From: CAVYOD01 sp963770045
GTDB lineage: Bacteria > Acidobacteriota > Aminicenantia > Aminicenantales > CAVYOD01
Assembly: GCA_963770045.1 (NCBI GenBank)
Contig: CAVYOD010000011.1
Coordinates: forward strand, 157,638 to 221,637
Reading direction: 5' to 3'
Length of the DNA: 64,000 nt
Below the pieces are notes generated by a model, which was not told the DNA's origin, made no database searches, and saw nothing but the letters and a program-made list of their open reading frames with translations. The translations under genes and the position numbers were made by a program. Every line of letters begins with the position of its first letter. The stretch's first letter is position 1. Shown here one piece after another: positions 26,772 through 36,464 of this stretch.

Positions 26772-26902
26772 AACGCAAGTGGTCGCTGTTGCTGATTTTT
26801 CTTTTTGTCGCTCTGATGATCGCCGGGCTCGCCATGGGCGAATTCAGGTCCGTCCTGGAAAAAGCGATCACCATCTGTCTGGATTGCATCGGGATCGGCT
26901 GA
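26768..26902 (+). CDS. CXXC micropeptide (CD1871A-like), 44 residues
   Basis: A short gene. The peptide has a basic start (MKRKWS), one membrane helix (LLLIFLFVALMIAGLAM), a short linker and a terminal CLDCIGIG. This is the layout of the CD1871A family of CXXC-motif micropeptides, which I recall beside TlpA-like and 4Fe-4S genes in other bacteria. The ATG overlaps the TlpA stop (ATGA), so it is translationally coupled. With the basic end inside, the CXXC would face the extracytoplasmic side, the same side as TlpA. Function is unproven; a membrane-tethered thiol relay is the obvious idea. Confidence 0.75.
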   Translation: MKRKWSLLLIFLFVALMIAGLAMGEFRSVLEKAITICLDCIGIG

Positions 26903-26917
26903 TCGGAGGAGCGGGGA

Positions 26918-27802
26918 TTGCCGATGAAGTTGCGAGACAAGCGGAGGTGGTTCCAGTGGCTGAGCACCCTGGGAAACAACATCTACCTCCCGGCGTTTCT
27001 CAAAGGGCAGATCTTTCAGGGCGGCAGCAAGGGGCTGTGCGTTCCCATATTAAATTGCTACTCTTGCCCTTCCGCGGTCACGGCCTGCCCGATCGGCTCG
27101 CTCCAGAACGCCTTCGGGTCGATCAGGTTCAAGCTGACCGTGGCCGAATATCAATTCGGCCTCTATGTCCTCGGCCTCCTGGGCGCCGTCGGCGGCCTCG
27201 TGGGAAGGATTCCCTGCGGCTGGCTCTGCCCGTTTGGTCTGATCCAGGAACTTATTTATAAGATCCCGGGGCCGAAGATCAAAATACCCAAATTCCTAAG
27301 TTATTTGAAATACGTGGTCCTGGCGGTGATGGTCATCGCCTTGCCCCTCCTCATCGTGGATGAATTCGGCTACGGCCAGACTTGGTTCTGCAAGTGGATC
27401 TGTCCGGCCGGGACGCTCGAGGCCGGCATTCCCCTCGTCCTCCTGAGCGCCGCGATCCGCAAGCAGGTCGCCTTCATGTTCGCCTGGAAGGTGGGGGTTC
27501 TGGTCTTTTTTGTCGCCTGGATGATCGTCACCCAGCGTCCTTTCTGCCGGACGACCTGCCCCCTGGGAGCATTTCTCGGGATCTTCAATAAAGTGAGCCT
27601 CTTCCGGATGGTCGTTGACGATGAGAAGTGCACGGAATGCAATAAGTGCGTCCGGGACTGCCCGGTCGGAGTCGAAGTCTATAAAACGCCCAACAGCCCG
27701 GACTGCATCCGCTGTCTGAAGTGCGTGGACTCCTGCAAATACGGGTATATCGATTACGAATTTTTGCCCAAGAAATCGAAAAAGGAAGAATCTTTAGCCT
27801 AG
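26918..27802 (+). CDS. NapH/MauN-type 4Fe-4S membrane ferredoxin
   Basis: Polytopic membrane iron-sulfur protein of the NapH/MauN/CcoG-like group, moving electrons between quinols or ferredoxin and extracytoplasmic partners. The N-terminal part has CVPILNCYSCPSAVTACPIG. Membrane segments follow with CGWLCPFG, WFCKWICPAGT and PFCRTTCPLGAF. Two cytoplasmic 4Fe-4S motifs, CTECNKCVRDCPVG and CIRCLKCVDSCKYG, end the protein. GGAGGAG precedes a TTG at 26918 with six-base spacing; an ATG at 26924 is equally possible. It is the third gene of the TlpA/CXXC/ferredoxin cassette, 15 bases after the micropeptide. Confidence 0.88.
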   Translation: MPMKLRDKRRWFQWLSTLGNNIYLPAFLKGQIFQGGSKGLCVPILNCYSCPSAVTACPIGSLQNAFGSIRFKLTVAEYQFGLYVLGLLGAVGGLVGRIPCGWLCPFGLIQELIYKIPGPKIKIPKFLSYLKYVVLAVMVIALPLLIVDEFGYGQTWFCKWICPAGTLEAGIPLVLLSAAIRKQVAFMFAWKVGVLVFFVAWMIVTQRPFCRTTCPLGAFLGIFNKVSLFRMVVDDEKCTECNKCVRDCPVGVEVYKTPNSPDCIRCLKCVDSCKYGYIDYEFLPKKSKKEESLA

Positions 27803-27821
27803 ATGGTGACGAGGACGCCTA

Positions 27822-28502
27822 TCAGCCTAATTCGTCCCAGAGCCGCAGCCCAGGAATAACCAAGAAATGGGCATCATAGGTAATGAGAACAGAGCCCGTT
27901 TCAAGGACGTGTGCGGCTATCCAGATATCGTTGATCGGGACGGGATGTCCTGATTTTCTCAAAGTATCTTTAATAAGGCCGAATACCTCTGCCGTATCCT
28001 TTGTGGCCTCAAGAAGACAAACCGTAGATTTTTGAAGAAATCGTTCGAGCAGCTGCTTATTTTGTTTTTCCTTTGCCCCGGCTCTGAAACCGGCATACAG
28101 CTCTCCCAAAACGAATATCGACATGTAAACGCGTTCAGCCTTGGCCAGGGAAGTGAGGACTTTTGCATCACCGGCCAGGAAACGGGTGTAAGCATTTGTG
28201 TCAAGCAGAATTTTTTTCATTTCCAGTCTGACGGGATTGACGATTTCTAGGTCCTTGATGGCTTCATTGAATCTCGTTTCCTCTTCCTTTGTCCAAACAC
28301 CAAAAAGATCCATGAATTCATCCTGATGGTCGTTTTTTTTGCCCCCCAGTCCGAGTGATTTCCCCAGAAGTTCCTTCACAGTTTTATTGACGCTCATCTG
28401 TCCGGATTTTGCTCGTTTTCTTATTAATTTTTCCAATTCCCTGTCCAGCCCATGTATTGAGATCGACTTCACGGCGCCATCATGATTCGATTTGTGATTC
28501 AT
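27822..28502 (-). CDS. VapB-like antitoxin and VapC (PIN) toxin in one reading frame
   Basis: Residues 1-95 read as a ribbon-helix-helix antitoxin (VKSISIHGLDRELEKLIRKR, MSVNKTVKELLGKSLGL, then a toxin-neutralising tail FMDLFGVWTKEEETRFNEAI). From residue 95 a complete PIN-domain ribonuclease follows: LLDTNAYTRF, LGELYAGFR, PINDIWIAA, TYDAHF, so all four acidic metal ligands are present. Normally these are two proteins. Here no stop separates them: VRLEMKKILLD runs through, with an ATG at the expected toxin start. It may be a natural fusion or a lost stop codon. The start region has direct repeats TATGACTCAT/TATGAATCAC that could be an autoregulatory operator. Confidence 0.8.
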   Translation of the reverse strand: MNHKSNHDGAVKSISIHGLDRELEKLIRKRAKSGQMSVNKTVKELLGKSLGLGGKKNDHQDEFMDLFGVWTKEEETRFNEAIKDLEIVNPVRLEMKKILLDTNAYTRFLAGDAKVLTSLAKAERVYMSIFVLGELYAGFRAGAKEKQNKQLLERFLQKSTVCLLEATKDTAEVFGLIKDTLRKSGHPVPINDIWIAAHVLETGSVLITYDAHFLVIPGLRLWDELG

Positions 28503-28563
28503 AATGAGTCATAATATACATCAAATATTATCGGTATTCAACCCCCGGCAAAAGTCCTTATTA

Positions 28564-29265
28564 TTAAATCCGAAAGTGCTCCCAGGCGTATTTGACGCGC
28601 TCCATGAGCTTCTTGAAGCGTGGCTCGCCGCGGAGATTGGACAGGAAAGGGTCGTATTCCGCAAGAAACGGATAATTGATAAAGCCCCATTTGACTCCAT
28701 TCTCTAACCAATCAACAGCTTCGTCCTTCTCATTAATCAGGGCGTAGCTTTCGGCCATCCAAACGGGAAACATCTCATCTTCTTTCACCAGCATCTTGAA
28801 ATCTTCTGTTACAGTTTGCAGGGCCTCTGATTTCTTATTCTGGAGAGCACACTTGAAAAATGATCCGAGCTTTGCCCAAACTGTCCCGGGTGATTCTTTT
28901 TCAATCAGGTCAAAAAGCTTCCGAGCTTCCGCAGGGCGCTGAGCATAGGCTAATCCTTTTGCATACCAATACAGAACAAGAGGATTTTTTCCCTCCACTT
29001 GGAGTCCCTTGCTCAATCCTTTAAGCCCAAGATCAAATTTGCCATCCATTAGCTCAAGCGCTCCTGTCCATAAATAGTTAATTGGAGTGAGGGGGTCAAT
29101 TTCAAGGAGTTTACGGACCAGAGGTCTTGCGGTATCTCCCCGTCCCGAATGAATATAAACCCATGCCAGCCACATCATGGGATCAGGATTATTCGGACCT
29201 AGGGCAAGTGATTCTTTAAACTCTTTGACCGCTTCTTGGCAATTCGGCCGCTTCCGCTGAATCAT
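28564..29265 (-). CDS. N-terminally truncated TPR protein (tail of the TolB/TPR family)
   Basis: A 233-residue TPR array ending RGEPRFKKLMERVKYAWEHF, the same C-terminus as the TolB/TPR genes at 53366-55286 and 60751-62622. The membrane helices and the TolB-like domain that precede the TPRs in those genes are absent, and the coding part begins shortly after the stop of the BNR gene upstream. It is therefore a 5'-truncated relative, probably left by a deletion or recombination. GAAAGGA lies directly before the ATG, too close to be efficient. Whether it is expressed is open. Confidence 0.65.
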   Translation of the reverse strand: MIQRKRPNCQEAVKEFKESLALGPNNPDPMMWLAWVYIHSGRGDTARPLVRKLLEIDPLTPINYLWTGALELMDGKFDLGLKGLSKGLQVEGKNPLVLYWYAKGLAYAQRPAEARKLFDLIEKESPGTVWAKLGSFFKCALQNKKSEALQTVTEDFKMLVKEDEMFPVWMAESYALINEKDEAVDWLENGVKWGFINYPFLAEYDPFLSNLRGEPRFKKLMERVKYAWEHFRI

Positions 29266-29305
29266 TCCTTTCAGAAAATGCCCATAGGATAGCTTAGGGC
29301 GGGCC

Positions 29306-32300
29306 TCACCTCGCGATTAGATTGGGAATATTTTTCTCCCTCAAGAGATTATTAAAGGCCGCAATGTCTTTGGTGACGAGCTCGCTAAGCTTGTTTTCTG
29401 CGCCTGCCAACTCCTTCTTCAATTCTTCATGAACGGCGACCATCTGATCTGTTGGCGGGAAATCTGCCGAGCCTCCTGCAATATCCCCGGCCAGGACAGA
29501 GAGTTGGCCATAAAGATTGAGAGGCACTCGGAACGATTTTTCATCCCCTTCGGCAAGAACATGATGAAAATAAAGGTCCTCGACGGCCAAAATCTTGGCA
29601 TCGAGTTCGTCGGCGCCTTTGATGATCTCAGGAGACCCCTTGTTTTCTTTCAAGAAGTCTTTCAGATCGGCGATCTGCTTCCGAATCGATTCAATCCGAT
29701 TGATCGAATCCACGACAGTGTTCAGATTATCCCGGACTTCGAGGGCTCTTTTCACCTGCGCTTGAATATCCGCTTCGCTCCCCGCTGAATTCGGGTCTTT
29801 TTTCACGACAAGCTTCCGGCTCAGCTCTTGTCCGCCCACGGAAATCTTCACGGTGTACGTTCCCGGGATGGCCAGCGGTCCTGCGGAGCCTCCCTCGATT
29901 CCCCAGGCAACGAGCGGAATCCAGCCCTCGCGGACCGAATCCTTGAACCTCTTCTCTTCCCAGACGTGAGGATTTCCGGCCGGCTTAGTCCTAAGCTTAG
30001 CCCGGTGGGGGCCTTCGTACCTTAGGTCCCACCAGATCCGGTTGATCCCGGCCTTGGCGGGTCCGCTCAGGGTCCGGACCGTCTTTCCGTCTGCATCAAG
30101 GACGGTGACCTTGGCCTCTTCTTTCGACTCCGATTTGAGATAATAATTGATCGAGGCTCCATAGGGAGGATTCGTCCCGGCGCACAGGTCGTTCGGAGCA
30201 CTCTGAATCCCCGTCACATTTCTAAAGCGATAGGCCGGCCGCGGCTCGAACAAGTGGGCCGGAGCGCTCAAGGCATCAGAGTTAAGTTGCTGCAGCGGCG
30301 TGATATCGTCCATGATCCAGAAGCCGCGGCCATAGGTGGCGACGACGAGATCGTTAAAATTCTTCTGGACGACCATCCAATGGACGGGCGCGTGCGGCAT
30401 GTTCGTCTGGAGGGGGACCCAGTTTCCGCCGTCGTTCCAGGAAACGTAGAGTCCATTTTCAGTCCCCGCGTAGAGCAAGCCCTTCCGCCAAGGGTCTTCG
30501 CGAACACAGTGGACATAACTAAAGACGGTCTTGGGAATTGCCGAGCTGATCAGCTTCCAGGTTTGTCCATAGTCCTCGGTCTTATAAATGAAGGGATCCC
30601 GATTGTTCACTTGATGCAGGTCAAAGGTGACGTAGCAGGTCCCGGCATCATACCTCGAAGGCTCGATGTTGCTCACCGTTCCCCATTTGGGCAAGCCGAG
30701 GATGTTGTTCGTCGTATTGGACCAGTGGCCCCCGCCATCCTTCGTCAGGTGCAGTTGCCCGTCGTTTGTGCCGGCCCAGATCAGACCCGGGGTGACAGGG
30801 GACTCGGCGATCGCAAAAACGAGACATCCGTATTCGACGCCGAGGTTGTCATAGGTCAGGCCTCCCGAATCCCCCAGCTTGGCCGGGTCGTTGGTTGACA
30901 GGTCCGGGCTGATGACCTCCCAGCTCTGCCCGCCGTTAGTGGTCATATGGACGTATTGGCTCCCGACGTAGACCCGGTTATGGTCGTGAGGGGATATGGC
31001 GATCGGGAAGGTCCAGTTGAATCGATACTTCAGAAGGTTGGCCGGCGACCCCATCGTCGACTTCGGCCAAACACGCACCGACCGGTTCTGTCGCGTCCTC
31101 AGGTCCCAGCGGTCGAGGCCGGCATCATAGCAGCCTCCCCAGACGATGTTGGGGTCGACGGGATCGGGGATGGCGAAACCGCATTCGCAGCCGGAAACAA
31201 ACGTCCACATTCCCGAGGGGATCCCGCCTCCCCACCAGCCCATGCCCATGAGGCTGTTGCTCGGGCCACGGTAGGATTCGCCATCCTGCCTGTTCCCGTA
31301 TACAAAATAGGGAATCTGGTTGTCGACCTCGACATGATACATCTGGGCCACCGGCAGCACGACCTCGGCCCACTCCCGGCCGTGGGTGATTGAAATCCAG
31401 AGTCCGCCGTCGTTGGCAATGGTTATGCGGTCGGCATTCTTCGGATCGATCCACATATCGTGGTTGTCGCCGCCCCAGGGAACGAGCGTGCTCGTCTCAC
31501 CGCCGTCCAGGGTCAGGCTCATGGAGTTCGAGGGGAAATAGACCTCGTTCTCGTCGATGGGCGAGATGACCATGCGCGTATAATAATGGGGACGCTCGTT
31601 GAGGAGCCGGCTGGAATTGACCGGCTTCCATTCCTCGCCGCCGTCATCAGACCTCCAGAGCGAGCCGCGCTGGCCGGTCTCGATCAGGGCATAAACGCGC
31701 CTGGAGTTGCTTTGGGCGACGGCCACGGCGATCTTGCCGAGAGGGGAATCCGGCAGGCCGTGTCCGGTCAGACGTTTCCAGGAGACTCCGCCGTCGTGGG
31801 AGACGAAAACCCCGCTTCCCGGCCCTCCGCTCCACCTTCCCCAGGTCTTGATGTCCAACTGCCACATCCCGGCGAAAAGGGTTCTCGGATTATTGGGGTC
31901 TATGGCAATATCTGAGCAGCCCGTGTTCTCATCGACGAAGAGGACCTGCTGCCAGGTCTTTCCTCCATCGGCGGTCCGGTAGATGCCGCGCTCCTTCTGG
32001 GGACCATAGCAATGCCCCATCGCGGCCACGAAAACTATGTCCGAGTTGAGAGGGTCGATGAGAATTCGTCCCACTCGGCCGCTTTTCTCCAACCCCATGT
32101 GCTTCCACGTTTTTCCAGCGTCTTCGGATTTGTAGACTCCGTTTCCGATCGAGACGTTGCTTCGGATGAAGGTTTCGCCTGTGCCGGCCCAGATGACGTT
32201 CGTATCCGAGGGGGCGATGGCCAGAGAGCCGACGGATTGGGCAGGCTGGTCGTCAAAGACAGGCTTCCAGTTGATTCCCCCATCGGTGGATTTCCAGACT

Positions 32301-32548
32301 CCGCCCGAAGCGGCTCCGGCGTAGTAGACACGAAGATCTCCCGGGACGCCGACAACAGCGATCATCCGGTTCCCCTGGGGGCCGATATGGCGATACCTGA
32401 GTTGGCTGAAATAGGCCGGGTCGATCTCAGGCCCGCCGGATGGGGCGGGGGCCTTTTGTTTTTGCGGCTGAAAACCACCGAAGAGAAAAACGGCAGTCAA
32501 AGCCATAAGCCCAAACGCGGCTTTCCATCCGATCTTATTTGTGGACAT
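29306..32548 (-). CDS. Large exported BNR/sortilin-type beta-propeller protein
   Basis: A 1080-residue protein with signal peptide (AAFGLMALTAVFLFGG), then about 700 residues of Asp-box propeller blades: STDGGINWKPVF, SEDAGKTWKHMG, TADGGKTWQQVL, SHDGGVSWKRLT, SDDGGEEWKPVN, TNGGQSWEVIS, TEDYGQTWKLIS. It ends with a beta-sandwich (TVLDADGKTVRTLSG, YTVKISVGGQELSRKLVV) and a helical tail. This is the two-propeller VPS10/sortilin-like architecture often annotated as a glycosyl hydrolase; catalysis is unproven. ATG with GGGAGGAGG upstream. The truncated TPR gene follows on the same strand. Extracellular binding of sugars or peptides is an inference. Confidence 0.85.
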   Translation of the reverse strand: MSTNKIGWKAAFGLMALTAVFLFGGFQPQKQKAPAPSGGPEIDPAYFSQLRYRHIGPQGNRMIAVVGVPGDLRVYYAGAASGGVWKSTDGGINWKPVFDDQPAQSVGSLAIAPSDTNVIWAGTGETFIRSNVSIGNGVYKSEDAGKTWKHMGLEKSGRVGRILIDPLNSDIVFVAAMGHCYGPQKERGIYRTADGGKTWQQVLFVDENTGCSDIAIDPNNPRTLFAGMWQLDIKTWGRWSGGPGSGVFVSHDGGVSWKRLTGHGLPDSPLGKIAVAVAQSNSRRVYALIETGQRGSLWRSDDGGEEWKPVNSSRLLNERPHYYTRMVISPIDENEVYFPSNSMSLTLDGGETSTLVPWGGDNHDMWIDPKNADRITIANDGGLWISITHGREWAEVVLPVAQMYHVEVDNQIPYFVYGNRQDGESYRGPSNSLMGMGWWGGGIPSGMWTFVSGCECGFAIPDPVDPNIVWGGCYDAGLDRWDLRTRQNRSVRVWPKSTMGSPANLLKYRFNWTFPIAISPHDHNRVYVGSQYVHMTTNGGQSWEVISPDLSTNDPAKLGDSGGLTYDNLGVEYGCLVFAIAESPVTPGLIWAGTNDGQLHLTKDGGGHWSNTTNNILGLPKWGTVSNIEPSRYDAGTCYVTFDLHQVNNRDPFIYKTEDYGQTWKLISSAIPKTVFSYVHCVREDPWRKGLLYAGTENGLYVSWNDGGNWVPLQTNMPHAPVHWMVVQKNFNDLVVATYGRGFWIMDDITPLQQLNSDALSAPAHLFEPRPAYRFRNVTGIQSAPNDLCAGTNPPYGASINYYLKSESKEEAKVTVLDADGKTVRTLSGPAKAGINRIWWDLRYEGPHRAKLRTKPAGNPHVWEEKRFKDSVREGWIPLVAWGIEGGSAGPLAIPGTYTVKISVGGQELSRKLVVKKDPNSAGSEADIQAQVKRALEVRDNLNTVVDSINRIESIRKQIADLKDFLKENKGSPEIIKGADELDAKILAVEDLYFHHVLAEGDEKSFRVPLNLYGQLSVLAGDIAGGSADFPPTDQMVAVHEELKKELAGAENKLSELVTKDIAAFNNLLREKNIPNLIAR

Positions 32549-32709
32549 TCTCGTGCCTCCTCCCGATTTCGTGACGGCCTAGATTTGACAATCTTCTCTC
32601 ATTCACTCCGGGGAAGTCAAATCAGGATTGTCCGGATATGGACTCATGCCGCGTGGTTCACGGGGAGGGAGGGGAAGATCATTTTCCTATGTCCCGGAAG
32701 CCCCCTTGC

Positions 32710-32739
32710 TTGAACCTCCTAAACCTGACGTGCTAGAAT
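32710..32739 (+). promoter_or_regulatory. Candidate promoter for the radical SAM gene
   Basis: TTGAAC (32710-32715), 18-base spacer, TAGAAT (32734-32739), about 100 bases before the ATG at 32841. Confidence 0.45.
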
Positions 32740-32840
32740 AAAATAGGGTGGTTAGAGGATGATATGGGTTGACCCCACAGTCGAGTCAGAGGAGAAACCT
32801 AACTTCCGATTCTGGAACGGCATAGAGGAGAAAAAGCAAG

Positions 32841-34277
32841 ATGATTACGACAAAAAATATCGTCAAGGGATCAGCGGCCATCTTATTGGACAAAGTCCTG
32901 GCGAATGACGGATTGAGGCATCTGGCGGTGCAATTTGCGGAGAAGGAATCCTACAAGAGTTCAATGGAAGATGCCTATCCTCCTCCTCTCAAGAGGGCGG
33001 AATTCATCGGGAAGAGAAACCTCATCTATTCCATTGACAAGGCCCTGGGGAAGGGAATGATCTCCCCTAACGTCAGAAAAAGGATATTGAAGAGCCTGGT
33101 CGGACGGGTGATGATGCCCGACTCCAATGCCAAGGCGACTTTTTTTGAGAAATACCATATGCACCCCCCGGGATTTGTCGTCATCAGCCCCACGGCCCAG
33201 TGCAACCTTTTCTGTGAAGGCTGCTATGCCAACAGTTCGACCCGGGAAAAAGCTCATCTCGACTTCGATGTCTTCTCGCGGATCCTGGAAGAAAAGGAAA
33301 AATTCTGGGGCAGTTATTTTACCGTGATCTCGGGCGGAGAGCCCCTGATGTGGCGCAGTTCCGGGAAGAGTCTTTTTGACCTGCTCCGAAAATTCCAGGA
33401 TCAGTACTTCATGATGTACACCAACGGGACCCTGATCGACAAAAAGACCGCCGAAGAAATCGCCGAAATCGGAAACCTGACCCCGGCCATCTCCGTCGAG
33501 GGCTTTGAAGAGGAGACGGACGCCAGGAGAGGGAAGGGCACTTTTCAGAAGATCCTGGATGCCTTTGAGAATCTGCGCCGGGTCGGCGTGCCCTTCGGAG
33601 TCTCGTTGACCGTGACCCGCCAGAATGTGGAAACCCTGCTGAGTGATAAATTCGTAGACTTCATGTTTGAGCAGCAGGGCGCGATCTACGGTTGGTTCTT
33701 CCATTATATGCCCATCGGCAGGCAGTTTACGCTCGATCTCCTGATCACGCCCGAACAGAGGCTTGAGGTCTACAAACGGCAGCTGCATTTTATGGAGGAC
33801 AAAAAGCTCTTCTTCGTCGACTTCTGGAACGGCGGGCCGATGGCCCACGGATGCCTGTCTGCCGGAAGAAGGGGCGGATACTTCTATATCAATTGGAACG
33901 GGGATGTGACGCCTTGCGTATTCTTCCCCTACTCAACCCATAATATCTATAAGGTCTTTGAGAGCGGGGGCGATATCAACACGGTTTTGTTATCCGGACT
34001 GTTTCAGGACATCCGGCAGTGGCAGAAGGACTACGGATTTTCTGAAGATCCTTCGAAGGTCAACGGGACAATCGGAAACTGGTTGCGGCCATGCCCGATC
34101 CGAGATCATTATCGGGTCGCCTACGACCTCATTCAAAAACACAAGGCCGAGCCGATCGATCCACCCGCGGGAGAGGCCCTGGAGGACGAAACCTACAGGA
34201 GCCTGCTCGAAGAGTACGGGCGCAGGGTCGGCGAGTTGACTCAGGAGGAGTGGGAAAGAGAGTATCTCCAAGGCTGA
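32841..34277 (+). CDS. Radical SAM/SPASM-type protein
   Basis: A 478-residue radical SAM enzyme. About 115 residues of helical N-terminus are followed by TAQCNLFCEGCYANSS (CxxxCxxC; binds the SAM-cleaving 4Fe-4S cluster), ISGGEPLMW and ISVEGFEEETDARRG. The C-terminal cysteines (HGCLSAGRRGGYFYINWNGD, VTPCVFFPYS, RPCPIRDHYRV) resemble a SPASM/twitch auxiliary cluster site. The usual CxxCxxxC spacing is not clean, so the number of extra clusters is uncertain. GAGGAG lies upstream of the ATG. No peptide substrate gene is adjacent. It stands alone between a promoter and the dnaK promoter. Reaction unknown. Confidence 0.85.
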   Translation: MITTKNIVKGSAAILLDKVLANDGLRHLAVQFAEKESYKSSMEDAYPPPLKRAEFIGKRNLIYSIDKALGKGMISPNVRKRILKSLVGRVMMPDSNAKATFFEKYHMHPPGFVVISPTAQCNLFCEGCYANSSTREKAHLDFDVFSRILEEKEKFWGSYFTVISGGEPLMWRSSGKSLFDLLRKFQDQYFMMYTNGTLIDKKTAEEIAEIGNLTPAISVEGFEEETDARRGKGTFQKILDAFENLRRVGVPFGVSLTVTRQNVETLLSDKFVDFMFEQQGAIYGWFFHYMPIGRQFTLDLLITPEQRLEVYKRQLHFMEDKKLFFVDFWNGGPMAHGCLSAGRRGGYFYINWNGDVTPCVFFPYSTHNIYKVFESGGDINTVLLSGLFQDIRQWQKDYGFSEDPSKVNGTIGNWLRPCPIRDHYRVAYDLIQKHKAEPIDPPAGEALEDETYRSLLEEYGRRVGELTQEEWEREYLQG

Positions 34278-34337
34278 ACCGGGCCGCGGTCCAAGGCCGG
34301 CAAGGCCTGGCCCAGGCATCTCCGAACCTTTTTCTGT

Positions 34338-34366
34338 TTGACTCGAATTTTTGCCTGATTTAAAAT
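34338..34366 (+). promoter_or_regulatory. Sigma70-type promoter for dnaK-dnaJ
   Basis: TTGACT (34338-34343), 17-base spacer, TAAAAT (34361-34366). It leaves a leader of about 170 bases before dnaK. No CIRCE element is visible in it. Confidence 0.6.
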
Positions 34367-34543
34367 ACTTAACACAGGGTCCCGTTTGAAAGGCCCGGAC
34401 AGAGATCTTTGAAGCGCAGGAAAGCAGGTCCCGGGAGCGGGTTGCCCTCGGTTAGGTTCTGAAATAACGTAATTTTAAAGAGGTCAGATTAGGAATGGCC
34501 AATCCAAGCTTCGTCGAAGCACGATCTAAAAAAGGAGGCAGCT

Positions 34544-36464
34544 ATGCCAAAAGCAATCGGTATTGACCTGGGGACTTCGAACTCCGCCGCGGCCGTCATG
34601 CAGGGCGACAAGCCCGTTATCATTCCTTCTGCCGAGGGGGCGGGAGTCGCCTCGGGAAAGGCCTTCCCTTCGTATGTCGCCTTCACCAAAGACGGGCAGC
34701 GCCTCGTCGGCGAGCCGGCCAGGCGTCAGGCGGCCATCAATCCGGAGGGGACAATCATGGCCGCCAAGCGGAAAATGGGCACCGACTTCAAATTCCAGGT
34801 GTTCGGCAAGGAGTATACTCCTCAGCAGATTTCGGCTTTTATCCTGCAAAAAATAAAACAGGACTCCGAGAGCTACCTTGGGGACAAGGTCGAGGAAGCC
34901 GTCATCACCTGCCCGGCGTACTTCGATGACAACCAGAGGACCGCGACCAAAGACGCCGGCGAGATCGCGGGGCTAAAGGTCTTGAGGATCATCAACGAGC
35001 CGACGGCGGCCTGCCTGGCCTACGGGCTGGACAAAGCGGGCAAGGAGCTCAAGATCCTCGTGTTTGATTTCGGAGGCGGGACACTCGATGTGACCATCAT
35101 GGAGATGTGGAAAGAAGGAGGCTTCCGGGTCAAAGCCACGAGCGGCGACACTCAGCTCGGCGGCACGGACATGGACAACGTCCTGGTCGATCATATCGTC
35201 AACCAGTTCAAGATGGAGACGGGGATCGATCTCAAGAATGATCGTATGGCCATGCAGCGCCTTCGCGAAGCCGCCGAAAAGGCCAAGGTCGAACTCTCGA
35301 GCACCCTCTCGACGGACATCAACCTGCCCTTTATCACGGCCGATGCCTCCGGCCCCAAGCATATGACGATGTCGATCAACCGGGCCAAGCTCGATTCCCT
35401 GATCAGTCCGATCATCGAACGCTGCCGCGGGCCTCTGGAAAGAGCCGTCCAGGATGCCAAAGACGCTTTCGCCAAAGAGAGCGTCGAATTCAGCACCAAG
35501 GACATCGACAAAATCATCATGGTCGGCGGTCCGACCCGGATGCCGATTGTCCAAAAATTCGTCGAGGATTATTTCGGCAAGAAAATCGAACGGGGCATTG
35601 ACCCGATGGAATGCGTGGCCCTGGGAGCCGCTATCCAGGCCGCCATCATCAAGGGAGAGGTCAAGGACGTATTGCTTTTGGATGTCACGCCCCTCTCGCT
35701 GGGCATTGAGACACTGGGCGGCGTGAACAGCGTTCTGATCGAGCGGAACACGACCATTCCGACGCAGGAAATCCCAGATTTACTCGACCGCCGAAGACAA
35801 CCAGACGGCGGTGACCATCCGGGTTCTCCAGGGCGAAAGGGCCATGGCCAGTGATAACGTAGAATTGGGAAGGTTTGACTTGGTCGGGATACCTCCTGCT
35901 CCGAGGGGCGTTCCCCAGATCGAAGTGACCTTTGATATCGACGCCAACGGAATCGTCCACGTTTCGGCCAAGGACCTGGGCACCGGAAGAGAGCAATCGA
36001 TCCGCATCACCGCGCCCAAGAAGCTGGCCAAAGACGAGATTGACAAGATGGTCAAGGACGCCAAGCAATTCGCAGCCGAGGACGCCAAGAAAAAGGAACA
36101 GGCCGAGCTTGTCAACCAGGCGGATTCCCTGGCCTACGCGACAGAAAAATCGCTCAAGGAGTACGGGGACAAGGTCAGCCAGGACGAGCGGGCCGAGATC
36201 GAGGCTAAGCTGAATAACCTCAGGACAGCGATCAAAGACAAGAACTTAGACGGCATCAAGAGAGGCATGGATGAGGTGACGAAAGCTTCCCACAAGCTGG
36301 CCGAAGAGGTTTACAAACAGGCTGCCTCGAAAGGCCAACCCGGCAGGGGCAGCGCCGGCCAGGCGGGAGGTGGCGGAGGCGAGACAGGACAAGAAAAACC
36401 GAAACCGGATGAGGACGAGGTCATCGATGCCCAGTTCGAAGAGGAGGATGACAAGAAGTCCTAA
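34544..36464 (+). CDS. dnaK: Hsp70 chaperone DnaK, interrupted by one frameshift
   Basis: ATP-driven chaperone. The nucleotide-binding domain starts GIDLGTSNSAAAV and contains FDFGGGTLDVTI and MVGGPTRMPIV. The linker and substrate domain follow (LLLDVTPLSLGIETLGG), then the helical lid and an acidic EED tail. The frame breaks near 35769: CAGGAAATCCCAG where the family needs CAG-AAA-TCC-CAG (QKSQIYSTAEDNQTAVTI). One extra base ends the first part at 35854, and the rest stays open to 36464. Total length is 639 codons plus one base, exactly right for DnaK. AAGGAGG precedes the ATG, and dnaJ starts directly after the stop. As the gene is normally essential, a sequence error is likelier than loss, unless another copy exists. 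Confidence 0.9.

Noticed and set aside
34367..34543. CIRCE-type heat-shock operator upstream of dnaK
   Set aside because: I looked for TTAGCACTC and GAGTGCTAA arms; neither is present.
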